Part shown: positions 17,784-25,976 of the stretch, piece after piece | Layout: each line of letters begins with the position of its first letter | How positions within the stretch are numbered: position 1 is the stretch's first letter | Assembly (NCBI GenBank): GCA_002390745.1 | Contig: DGQK01000001.1 | Location: 55,110 to 119,109, forward strand | Length of the DNA: 64,000 bases | Direction of reading: 5' to 3' | From: Bacteroidetes bacterium UBA4416 | Lineage (GTDB): Bacteria; Bacteroidota; Bacteroidia; B-17B0; Aurantibacillaceae | The notes under the pieces: model-generated | The model's database searches: none | Seen by the model: only the letters and a program-made list of their open reading frames with translations | Told to the model about the DNA's origin: nothing | Position numbers and translations under genes: made by a program

Positions 17784-19445
17784 ATGAAAGTCCTGCTGAC
17801 CACGCTCAACGCCAAATACATCCATACCAACCTGGCCATCCGCATCCTTTACGAAATGAATGAAGGCTACGAGGGGCTGGACTGGAAAGAGTTTGTGATC
17901 AAGGAAGACCGGCAGAAAGTGGCTAAGGCCTGCGCGGCATACGATGTGGTAGCGTTTAGCTGCTATATCTGGAACATCAGCCAGACCCTTGAAACCGCGC
18001 GACTCATCAAGGAAATCAAGCCCGGGATCAGGATCCTGCTGGGCGGGCCGGAAGTCAGCTACGACTGGAAAGACGTGATCTCCCTGCCCTATGTGGATTA
18101 CATCATTGAAGGAGAAGGTGAAACTCCTTTTAAAGAGTTCCTTGAGTTTTACCCGGATGAAAGCAGGGTGTCGAACCTGATCTACAAAACGGCCGAAGGG
18201 ATACAGAAGAACAAACATGCTCCGATGTTCGACCTGAAACAGTTTGAGCACAGCATGCCGTACCGCTTTGACGATCCGGCCAAACTGGCCGACAAAGTCC
18301 TGTATATCGAAACCTCACGCGGATGCCCTTATAAATGTGAGTTTTGCCTGGCAAGCCTCGACAACAAAGTGCGCTACCTGCCCAATGCCTCTATTAAAGC
18401 CACGCTCCTGCATATGATGCAGCATGGGAAAGTGATCAAGTTCCTGGACAGGACATTCAATATCAAAAAAGATTTTACGATCGATATCTTTAAATTTATT
18501 TTAGAGCATCACCGGCCGGAAAATGTGTTCCAGTTTGAGATCACCGCCGATATCCTGCACCCGGACATCATTCAGTTCATCCACGATCATGTGCCTGCAG
18601 GGCTGTTTCGCTTCGAGATCGGCATCCAGACAGTAAACCAGAAGGCCAACCTCGAGGTGAGCCGCAAGCAGAATTTTGAAAAAACGAAAAGCATCATTCG
18701 GCAGCTGGACTATAAAGTGGAGATGCACCTCGACCTGATCGTGGGCCTTGCCCTGGATTACTGGGACGATATCAGATACAGTATTGAAGAGGTATTCAGG
18801 CTCTTTGCCCCTGAGATGCAGCTGGGCTTTTTAAAGTTCCTGAAAGGCACGCCTATGCGCGATAAGACAGATCAGCACGGCTTCGTGTTCGACCCGCTCC
18901 CGCCTTACCAGATCATCCAAAGCAATTACCTCAGCAAAGAGGAGCTGGCGAAAATCGTACAGCTGGAGCATGCCCTGGAGATATACTGGAATGGCAAAAA
19001 ATGCATCAACACCCTGAAATATGTGACGGCCCATTACAGCATTTTTGATTTCCTGCTCGGACTCGGGATCTATTTCGGCGAGGTGAGCGATTATCACCGG
19101 TATTCGCTCAACGATATTTTCAGGATCATCACTGCTTATGCGCAGAGGCATTACCCCGACGATGCGATCCTGAAAGAGCTGATCGCCATTGACTATTACC
19201 TGCACTTTAAAGTGAAGCCGCAGGCGCTGTTCCTGGGCGAAATAGAAGCCGTAGAAAAACAACAGCTTATCCGGAAACACAGCCTGAGCCCCAAATACAG
19301 GTATGTGGTACTGCCGCTCAATTTCAGCTATGCCAATTTTTCTCAAAAAGGTCTGATCGAGAAACAGAAAGACCATGTGATCATTCAGTACAACGGCTCC
19401 TCAAGAGCGCAAATTGTGAGGACCGGCTTTACAGGTCCAGCGTAA
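17784..19445 (+). CDS. B12-binding-domain radical SAM protein (DUF4080 type)
   Basis: A 553-residue protein. Residues 1-150 form a cobalamin-binding-like Rossmann domain (start MKVLLTTLNAKYIHTNLAIR, then LLGGPEVS and IIEGEGETPF), as in BchE-like radical SAM enzymes. The radical SAM motif CPYKCEFC has its cysteines at residues 181, 185 and 188 for the 4Fe-4S cluster that cleaves SAM. The C-terminal 200 residues match the DUF4080 extension. The reaction is unknown. A TATCTTTA -7-like element lies 5-12 bases before the ATG. Its last 17 bases overlap the convergent response regulator. Confidence 0.85.
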   Translation: MKVLLTTLNAKYIHTNLAIRILYEMNEGYEGLDWKEFVIKEDRQKVAKACAAYDVVAFSCYIWNISQTLETARLIKEIKPGIRILLGGPEVSYDWKDVISLPYVDYIIEGEGETPFKEFLEFYPDESRVSNLIYKTAEGIQKNKHAPMFDLKQFEHSMPYRFDDPAKLADKVLYIETSRGCPYKCEFCLASLDNKVRYLPNASIKATLLHMMQHGKVIKFLDRTFNIKKDFTIDIFKFILEHHRPENVFQFEITADILHPDIIQFIHDHVPAGLFRFEIGIQTVNQKANLEVSRKQNFEKTKSIIRQLDYKVEMHLDLIVGLALDYWDDIRYSIEEVFRLFAPEMQLGFLKFLKGTPMRDKTDQHGFVFDPLPPYQIIQSNYLSKEELAKIVQLEHALEIYWNGKKCINTLKYVTAHYSIFDFLLGLGIYFGEVSDYHRYSLNDIFRIITAYAQRHYPDDAILKELIAIDYYLHFKVKPQALFLGEIEAVEKQQLIRKHSLSPKYRYVVLPLNFSYANFSQKGLIEKQKDHVIIQYNGSSRAQIVRTGFTGPA

Positions 19446-19905
19446 ACTGTTTGGCAAATTCGGATCCGGGCTCGCGGGTGGCATCGATAAAAAATGCTTT
19501 GATCTTTTCGGCAATCCGCTCTATTTCGGCATAGCTGTTAGGCTTTATGATGTAGCCATTGCAACCCAGCCTGTAGCTTTCCATAATGTCGCTCCGGGCC
19601 CCGCTGGTGCTGTAGATGATGATGGGAATTTCACGGAGACGCTGGTCGCTTTTTATGATCTTCAAAACATCCTTCCCGCTTTTCTGAGGCATATTCAAAT
19701 CGAGGATGATCAATGCCGGTAGCCGGGAACTGGCATGAATAATCTCCTTCAGGGCAACAATGAGCTCTATTCCGTTGTTGACGCGCCTGGTGGCTCCCAT
19801 CAGGCCAACAGCCTTAAATGCCGCGATCATGAATAAACTATCGTCCTCATCATCATCTGCCATGAGAATGTAAGGCTCATTCTGGTTATAATTCACGTCA
19901 AGCAT
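19429..19905 (-). CDS. Single-domain response regulator
   Basis: A 158-residue receiver domain without an output domain, of the type that acts in phosphorelays or by protein contact (Rcp1-like). The acidic pocket is MADDDEDD (residues 15-22), the phospho-acceptor is Asp69 in ILDLNMP, and Lys121 is in YIIKPNS; the switch residue lies in the IIYSTSG segment. No histidine kinase is next to it. Ends 17 bases inside the convergent radical SAM gene. Confidence 0.88.
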   Translation of the reverse strand: MLDVNYNQNEPYILMADDDEDDSLFMIAAFKAVGLMGATRRVNNGIELIVALKEIIHASSRLPALIILDLNMPQKSGKDVLKIIKSDQRLREIPIIIYSTSGARSDIMESYRLGCNGYIIKPNSYAEIERIAEKIKAFFIDATREPGSEFAKQFTLDL

Positions 19906-19993
19906 ATTAAAGCTGTTTACGTTTTATGAAATTACGAAACTAGAGGGGATCATGTTGTGGAAATAATTCCTCCTATTCCCAAATAACGTAAAA

Positions 19994-20332
19994 TCAGTTA
20001 TGCTCGCTTTTTTGGATATCCTCCACTTTCTCAATAAAATGGGTGATCTTGGTATCGGACGTAGGGCCATAGGAATTCACAATCACTCCTTTTTCGCCTG
20101 TATTGGTTTCGATCGCATATAAAATAGAGCTATCGGCCGGATCCGACTCTCCTTCAAACCGGTAAAACGAGCTGATCTTCACCTCTTCGGGCCTGTATTC
20201 TTTTTTCTCATCATCCAGGATGGTATCTTCCTTGGTAGCGGTGAAGTTGTGCTTATATCCCCGTTCGCGTAATACATCCATACACTCCGTCAGTGTATCC
20301 ATTTCTTCTTTGTGCGGCAGATTATTTTCCAT
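19994..20332 (-). CDS. Small Bacteroidota protein of the family labelled phosphoribosylpyrophosphate synthetase
   Basis: From the ATG at 20332 it is 112 residues, starting MENNLPHKEEMDTLTECMDV. The segment FYRFEGESDPADSSILYAIE, then GEKGVIVNSYG, matches a family of about 100-residue Bacteroidota proteins often given the misleading name phosphoribosylpyrophosphate synthetase. The protein is far too short to be that enzyme and lacks its PRPP-binding loop. I infer a small soluble protein of unknown role. An in-frame upstream ATG at 20416 adds 28 unrelated residues and is less likely. Confidence 0.7.
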   Translation of the reverse strand: MENNLPHKEEMDTLTECMDVLRERGYKHNFTATKEDTILDDEKKEYRPEEVKISSFYRFEGESDPADSSILYAIETNTGEKGVIVNSYGPTSDTKITHFIEKVEDIQKSEHN

Positions 20333-20692
20333 AGCCTCTTCGTTTTTAGAATTAAACAATGTAAAAAAGCAATCTATTTTAATGCCAAAGCGCATCAGCG
20401 TTTTTAAAGACTCCAAAACGAATCCTGTATTTTTTCCGTATTATGCGCGCATAATATATCAACAGGATTAAGTGAAAAACAATTATGCATGAAAGGCGAA
20501 CCCTGGCACAAAAAAATCCGTACAAAACATAAACCAACGCAATATACAGGAATCGCCCAACACCCCGGAAACACAGCAGCTCGGGGCTGGTCAAAAACAA
20601 TCCTAACCGAAACCGTATTTCTTTTCCTTTCAATAAAACATCACCAGCAACATACATGAAACCATACACTCACTCTTTAAACCGCTTGTCCT

Positions 20693-21751
20693 ATGAAAAC
20701 AACATTTACCTTCGCATTGGCACTTACTGTTCAGGTAATGGTAAACGCCCAGACATCAGGCCACCAGGCCGTTATGATCCTCATGGATCTTAGTCCTAAA
20801 ACGACAGAGGCTACAGAACCGCAACCCTCGAATGCCGACAAGCTACGCTATGAAGAGCAGCAGCTGAAAGATGAGATCGACGCCACGCAAAAAAAACTCA
20901 TCCAGAAACAAGTAGCGGTTTCCCGCATCAGATCCTATATGACCTACGACCTGTTTGCTTCCAACAACCGGATGATCGCCGACCTTGCATCCAACCCATC
21001 CGTAAAAACCACAGCCATTGAGAAAAGCCGGGAACTTAACGGCCTGGCCGCACAGAAAATAAAAATGGCACAGGAGATCCGCGAAGAGGCCGACGCACAG
21101 GCCACACCGGAAGCGCAGCTGGCAGCATTCAGCAATGCCGAAGAAAAAGAAACACTGGCGCTCGCACAGCAACAGGAAGCCATCAAACTTCTGAAACTCA
21201 GTGCCCCACTCTACATCAAGCCTTGTCCTGCGGAATTCAGCACTAAAACCGCCATTGCACCAGGTAAAGAAACAGCCGCTATTGATGACCTGGACGGGCT
21301 CATGCAGCAAGCCAACGACATGAAAAGCACCTTTGAGCAATTGCGGAGCGCCGCTACCGACAAAACAGGAAACGAGAAAGCTGCCATGCTTGACGAGGCA
21401 CTTAGCATGGAGCAGGACTACATCGCTGCCCGCATCCGGCTTGCCATTCTCCAATACCACCGCAGGGAAAAAACCTACCTGGAAAATAAAGCGTTCATCG
21501 CCTTATGGATAGAAGGTATAGGCGATGACGCGCTTACACAGAAAGCCAGGCTCCTGGGCGAGGAAGCAGATTACAATTTCAGACTGGGAAAAGAAATGCG
21601 GGAAGAGGCTGATGCACAGCTTAGCCAGGCCGCACGCCTCGGGGAAATAAGCAATGCCGAAGAAAAAGAGCTATTGGCCCTTAGCCAACAGCAGAAAAGT
21701 GTGAACGAACTGAAAAAACTCAACAGAGGCTTTTTACTCGCTTCCAATTAA
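20693..21751 (+). CDS. Secreted coiled-coil protein with an internal duplication
   Basis: A 352-residue protein with a signal peptide (MKTTFTFALALTVQVMVNAQ) and a very alanine-, glutamate- and glutamine-rich helical body. Residues about 117-169 and 287-343 are related copies: both contain REEADAQ, then SNAEEKE, then LAL.QQQ and a KL-rich end. This spacing suggests tandem helical hairpins of a periplasmic coiled coil. I do not recognise a family. It may bind partners in the cell envelope, but that is inference. Confidence 0.65.
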   Translation: MKTTFTFALALTVQVMVNAQTSGHQAVMILMDLSPKTTEATEPQPSNADKLRYEEQQLKDEIDATQKKLIQKQVAVSRIRSYMTYDLFASNNRMIADLASNPSVKTTAIEKSRELNGLAAQKIKMAQEIREEADAQATPEAQLAAFSNAEEKETLALAQQQEAIKLLKLSAPLYIKPCPAEFSTKTAIAPGKETAAIDDLDGLMQQANDMKSTFEQLRSAATDKTGNEKAAMLDEALSMEQDYIAARIRLAILQYHRREKTYLENKAFIALWIEGIGDDALTQKARLLGEEADYNFRLGKEMREEADAQLSQAARLGEISNAEEKELLALSQQQKSVNELKKLNRGFLLASN

Positions 21752-21822
21752 GCCTACCGGATCTTGCTTCACGGGCATTCAGGAACATTCAGGAAAAGGA
21801 CACTACCGGCTACTACGTAACA

Positions 21823-21859
21823 AAATCCCCATCACAACCAGGTTGCGATGGGGATTTGT
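21823..21859 (+). terminator. Hairpin terminator after the coiled-coil gene
   Basis: Near-perfect 17-base arms: aaatccccatcacaacc (21823-21839) with ggttgcgatggggattt (21841-21857). The right arm ends in TTT; the T tract is short. Confidence 0.65.
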
Positions 21860-22121
21860 ATGAATGATTTAACTTGCCTCTGACTTAGTATCAGTAAATT
21901 GGAGTAAGTTTCTTTGCTTGTTTTGCAGGTTATGAATACAAAACGTTGAAAGATCTCATTCGTTTCTGTTCATAGAACAGACAAGACCATGCCAGCCTGC
22001 AAATGGCATTTTTGAAACGATCCTGTAGAAAAACTTCTATAAGCCTGTGTGAAATGGTAAAGCATTGCCCCTTTCCCGAAAGGTATACGGATTTATCGTA
22101 GCTTTACAGAAAGCTGACCAA
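21860..22121. other. Non-coding leader before the aldehyde dehydrogenase gene
   Basis: Together with the terminator, 370 bases lie between two genes. Short inverted repeats occur (tctgttc-ata-gaacaga near 21965; atgcca...tggcat near 21988), but no RNA gene or confident promoter is recognised. Confidence 0.4.
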
Positions 22122-23450
22122 ATGGATTTTGTACACAATATTGAACACCGCAAAAAAGCCCTTGAAAAGCTCCTGCAATGTGTTATTGACCATGAGAGCG
22201 AGGTGATCGGGGCCTTGTATAAGGACTTTAAAAAACCCGGCTTTGAGTCGGTGATTACAGAAACCTCATACATCATCAGCGACCTGAAGGCAACGATTTC
22301 CAATCTCTACCGCCTTACCAAGCCCAAGAAGGTCCGCCCGGCGCTGATTAATTTTCCTTCTTCGGATTATATTTACAGTGAGCCTTACGGGCATGTACTC
22401 ATCATTGCTCCGTGGAATTATCCTTTTCAGCTGGCGCTCTGCCCGTTGATTGCGGCTGTTGCGGCAGGAAACCGGGTAACGCTCAAACCATCGGAGCTGG
22501 CCCCTGCCACCTCGGCGATCCTGGCAAAGATCATTTCCGGTTCCTTCGACCCATACCATGTACAGGTAGAGGAAGGCGGAGTGGAAAAATCGAACGAGCT
22601 CCTGGCGAAGCGCTGGGATTATATTTTTTTCACCGGCAGCGTCCATGTCGGCAAGATCGTTGCCCAGGCGGCAGCCGGGCAGCTCACACCGGTAACGCTG
22701 GAGCTGGGCGGAAAAAGTCCTTGCATCGTAGACAAAACGGCAAATTTGCCGCTTGCAGCCAGGCGCATTGTGTGGGGGAAATTTATCAATGCCGGGCAAA
22801 CCTGCATCGCCCCGGATTACATCCTGGTGCATCACAGCGTGAAAAAACAGCTGACCGCGTACCTGAAAGAAGAGATCACACGCGCCTACGGAAGCGATGT
22901 GAAAGCCTCTCCGGATTACGCACGCATCATCAGCCTCAAACACTGGGAGCGCTTGCTGAGCTACATCAGGCCCAAGCACCTGGCGTTTGGCGGCTCTCAC
23001 GATAAGGAAGACCTCTTCATTGCTCCCACTCTTCTGGATGAGCCTGGCCTGGATAGTGAGGTCATGCAGAACGAGATCTTCGGGCCTTTGCTGCCATTGA
23101 TCTCCTACCAGGGGGAGAACGATCTCCGGCGAATCATCGGCAGCTATGAAAAGCCCCTGGCGCTTTATGTGTTTGCAGAAAGCAAGAGCTTCCAGGATTT
23201 TGTGATCCGCAACTTCTCCTTCGGAGGCGGCTGCATCAACGATACGGTGATCCATCTGGCCAATAAACGCCTGCCTTTCGGAGGCGTAGGCCACAGCGGC
23301 ATGGGAGCTTACCATGGACAGAGCAGCTTCGACACGTTCTCACACAAAAAGTCCATCACGAAAAAAGCGAGCTGGCTGGATATTAAACTGCGCTACGCCC
23401 CTTATAAGGATAAGCTGAAAAAGATCCGCAGCCTGCTCAGGTGGCTCTGA
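22122..23450 (+). CDS. Aldehyde dehydrogenase, class 3-like
   Basis: A 442-residue NAD(P)-dependent aldehyde dehydrogenase resembling the ALDH3 group (fatty or aromatic aldehydes). Landmarks: IAPWNYPFQLAL, KPSELAPATS, FFTGSVHVGK, the general-base glutamate in LELGGKSP, and the catalytic cysteine in FINAGQTCIAPDY. Length matches the class 3 family, which lacks the long N-terminal arm. I prefer the ATG at 22122 (MDFVHNIEHRKKAL); one at 22065 would add 19 residues without family similarity. Confidence 0.9.
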   Translation: MDFVHNIEHRKKALEKLLQCVIDHESEVIGALYKDFKKPGFESVITETSYIISDLKATISNLYRLTKPKKVRPALINFPSSDYIYSEPYGHVLIIAPWNYPFQLALCPLIAAVAAGNRVTLKPSELAPATSAILAKIISGSFDPYHVQVEEGGVEKSNELLAKRWDYIFFTGSVHVGKIVAQAAAGQLTPVTLELGGKSPCIVDKTANLPLAARRIVWGKFINAGQTCIAPDYILVHHSVKKQLTAYLKEEITRAYGSDVKASPDYARIISLKHWERLLSYIRPKHLAFGGSHDKEDLFIAPTLLDEPGLDSEVMQNEIFGPLLPLISYQGENDLRRIIGSYEKPLALYVFAESKSFQDFVIRNFSFGGGCINDTVIHLANKRLPFGGVGHSGMGAYHGQSSFDTFSHKKSITKKASWLDIKLRYAPYKDKLKKIRSLLRWL

Positions 23451-23727
23451 GCCCTGCAAGCTTCCGGAAACAATGCTTCTTCTTTCACTCCTCAAAAAGC
23501 GACAAATCGCATAAAAATTATACAAAATTGATATTTCAATTATTACAGATATCAAAAAAAGATAGAAACAACATTTTACTATCAAAAAATCCAATTCTCA
23601 TTAAGGCAAGGAAAAGGTATCGCAAAATACACATTCCGGAAAAAGGGCTTTTCTTTTTATCAAATTACTTTTGATCAGGGAAATGCATTCACCTGAACAT
23701 TCGTAATCACTCTAAAAACCACACCTG

Positions 23728-24450
23728 ATGAAACATTTAATTTTACTTGCCGCTTTTTCTTTAAGCTTATTGAGCCTGAACGCCCAGAATAAAACCCACA
23801 AAACAGGCATCGAAGTTGGCGGCTACCTCCAACAGTATAATGGCAACCTGGGCAACAGCTTTTTCAAATTCAAGGAAACGGCCTTTGGCGGATTCTATGC
23901 CAATGCCGGCTTTTACCTCAGCAGATCGTTCGATGCTGTGATAGGAGGTTCCGTTGGGCATTTCGGGTACTGCCAGACCGACGAGGACAAAAAGCGGATC
24001 GTGGCGGCAGAATTCCGCTGCCCCGGCTGCACCGATCAGCTGGGCATGGGCGAACTAAGATCCATGATGATCTCCGGAAATGCGGCGATCAAATACAAAT
24101 TCGCCAACGGCTACTTTCTGAAAGAACATGCACGCTTCGCGCCGTACGTGTATGCCGGTGTGGGTGTCAATTACTTATCCGACATCATGAAGCGGAATTG
24201 TGTGAATACAGGCACACACCTGAGCATCAATGGTGGCGCAGGGCTGAAATATAACATCAACGAGCGCTTCAATATCGGCTATAACCTGGGCCTTGGTTGC
24301 TTTGTCACCAAAAAGGTATACTATACCAATGCCATGGAACACCCTGAAACAGAAAGCCACGACGACGCAATGCATGCGGAGGAGGTAAAGATGGAAAAAC
24401 GCAAGGACCTCTATATGCAGCATGCTATCTCCTTCGGGTTCAACTTTTAA
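23728..24450 (+). CDS. Putative outer-membrane beta-barrel protein
   Basis: A 240-residue protein with a signal peptide (MKHLILLAAFSLSLLSLNAQ) and barrel-like strands: IEVGGYLQQYNG, YANAGFYLSR, AAIKYKFANGYF, APYVYAGVGVNYL. It ends AISFGFNF, an aromatic end typical of outer-membrane barrels. It has a CPGC pair at about residues 93-96 that could form a loop disulfide. The preceding 277 bases are AT-rich and contain no gene. Confidence 0.68.
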   Translation: MKHLILLAAFSLSLLSLNAQNKTHKTGIEVGGYLQQYNGNLGNSFFKFKETAFGGFYANAGFYLSRSFDAVIGGSVGHFGYCQTDEDKKRIVAAEFRCPGCTDQLGMGELRSMMISGNAAIKYKFANGYFLKEHARFAPYVYAGVGVNYLSDIMKRNCVNTGTHLSINGGAGLKYNINERFNIGYNLGLGCFVTKKVYYTNAMEHPETESHDDAMHAEEVKMEKRKDLYMQHAISFGFNF

Positions 24451-24503
24451 AGCGGTTGCCCCACGTAGTTTACTATATCTTTCCTCCCCTCTGTTTTCAA
24501 CAC

Positions 24504-24540
24504 AGCAGTTAAATGCTATAAATTATAGCATTTAACTGCT
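24504..24540. promoter_or_regulatory. Perfect 17-bp palindrome
   Basis: Arms agcagttaaatgctata (24504-24520) and tatagcatttaactgct (24524-24540) match perfectly around a 3-base loop. No T tract follows, so a standard intrinsic terminator is unlikely on the plus strand; it may be an operator, a DNA-binding site or a strong RNA hairpin between the barrel gene and the radical SAM gene. Confidence 0.5.
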
Positions 24541-24581
24541 ACAAATAGACTTACCTTGGTATCACCTAAAACACGTGAGCC

Positions 24582-25655
24582 ATGGAACATCCGGAGAACG
24601 ATTATTTTAAAGGGAGAGGCGCACAACTCAATCCCAACACCCGATTTCAAAAGAATACCTATGTGCAGGAGCACATCGAAGGGCTGGATGAGCCTTTTCT
24701 GCAAAAAGAAAAAACGGAAATTATTTACACCTACCCTAAAACCATCATCAACAAAGTAGACAGCACCGACATTGGCCTGGCTTACTCCCTGAACCCCTAC
24801 CAGGGCTGCGAGCACGGCTGCATTTACTGCTATGCCCGGAACTCTCACGAATACTGGGGTTACAGCGCGGGGCTGGATTTTGAGCGAAAGATCATCGTCA
24901 AGAAAAACACCGCGGAACTTTTGGAAAAGACCTTCAGCAACAAGAACTGGAAGCCCATGCCCATCATGCTTTCTGGAAATACGGATTGTTACCAGCCCCT
25001 GGAGCGGGAATTCGGCCTCACGCGCAAAGTCCTCGAAACCTGCCTGAAATTCAAGCACCCCGTGGGTGTGATCACCAAGAATGCGCTTATTGCACGCGAT
25101 ATAGACGTCCTGAAAGCGCTGGCGCAGCACAACCTCGTGCATGTGATGGTATCGATTACAGGCACTGATGAAAAGGTGCGGCAGCTGCTGGAGCCACGCA
25201 CCGCTACTTATAAGAACCGCTTTGAGGTGGTCGGGATGCTGTCCGAAAACCATATTCCCTGCGGCGTGATGGTTGCGCCCATCATCCCGGGCATCAACAA
25301 TCATGAGATTCCCGGGGTGCTGGAACAGGCCTCCAAAATGGGAGCCACATCGGCGGGCATTACGATTGTAAGGCTCAACGGCGCCATCGCACAGATCTTT
25401 AAGGATTGGCTCGAAAAAACATTTCCCGACCGGGCGGAAAAAGTCTGGAACCAGATCTGTGAGTGCCATGGCGGAAGCCCCAACGACAGCCGTATCGGCA
25501 CGCGCATGAGCGGGGAAGGCAAGCTCGCGGAATCCATCATGCAGCTGTTCCGGTTATCCAGAAGCCGCTTCATGCCAAAATCGGGCGAAGCGCGGAGCCT
25601 CAACTGCGACGATTTTAACTACAGAGCCGGCGACGCACAGCTAAGCTTGTTTTAA
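24582..25655 (+). CDS. PA0069 family radical SAM protein
   Basis: A 357-residue radical SAM protein of the PA0069/SplB-like group. The cluster motif is CEHGCIYCYAR, with cysteines at residues 76, 80 and 83, flanked by LNPYQG and YWGYSAGLDFE, which are specific to this group. Other landmarks are LSGNTDCYQP and VMVAPIIPGIN. The reaction is unknown. The stop is followed directly by a methyltransferase gene fragment. Confidence 0.85.
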   Translation: MEHPENDYFKGRGAQLNPNTRFQKNTYVQEHIEGLDEPFLQKEKTEIIYTYPKTIINKVDSTDIGLAYSLNPYQGCEHGCIYCYARNSHEYWGYSAGLDFERKIIVKKNTAELLEKTFSNKNWKPMPIMLSGNTDCYQPLEREFGLTRKVLETCLKFKHPVGVITKNALIARDIDVLKALAQHNLVHVMVSITGTDEKVRQLLEPRTATYKNRFEVVGMLSENHIPCGVMVAPIIPGINNHEIPGVLEQASKMGATSAGITIVRLNGAIAQIFKDWLEKTFPDRAEKVWNQICECHGGSPNDSRIGTRMSGEGKLAESIMQLFRLSRSRFMPKSGEARSLNCDDFNYRAGDAQLSLF

Positions 25656-25703
25656 TGGCAGGAAAGCATTTGAGCGAGGAAAGAAATCGGATCACGGACT
25701 TGA

Positions 25704-25907
25704 TCTTTTGGGGGCAAAGCGATCCCGGTGCTGGGCAAATTGTTACTGGGGAGCCCTGAAGAATACAGAATGCTCTGGAACTACACCAGACGCTTCGAAA
25801 ATTCAAGAAGGGCTGCAGAGCTGTTTGAGGAAGCTGGCCTTCACACAACACTCACGTCCTACTTTTACGGCTGCGCTACCGGTTTTCACGGAACGAAGCC
25901 GCATTAG
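25704..25907 (+). pseudogene. 3' fragment of a UbiE-like methyltransferase gene
   Basis: An open stretch without its own start encodes about 67 residues: SFGGKAIPVLGKLLLGSPEEYR, then MLWNYTRRFENSRRAAELFEEAGL and YFYGCATGFHGTKP before a TAG. This is the usual C-terminal end of UbiE-type methyltransferases (IPxLGxLxxGxxxxYxxL ... GCATGxxGxKP). The N-terminal SAM-binding domain is missing: the frame is closed by a TGA at 25701-25703 and the radical SAM gene ends just upstream at 25655. I infer a remnant of a deleted gene. Confidence 0.6.
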
Positions 25908-25976
25908 CCCGAAAGAGAAAAAGAGTGTTTATCTGCCTCTAATTGTTTATTTTTGAATTAACCAATCCGCTACACC

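Noticed and set aside
22266..23315. 349-codon open frame on the minus strand opposite the aldehyde dehydrogenase gene
   Set aside because: It is antisense to a well-conserved enzyme gene and has no family resemblance; long open frames of this kind come from codon bias.
24516..25469. 317-codon minus-strand frame opposite the PA0069-type radical SAM gene
   Set aside because: It overlaps the conserved CEHGCIYC region in antisense; no motif and no plausible start signal.
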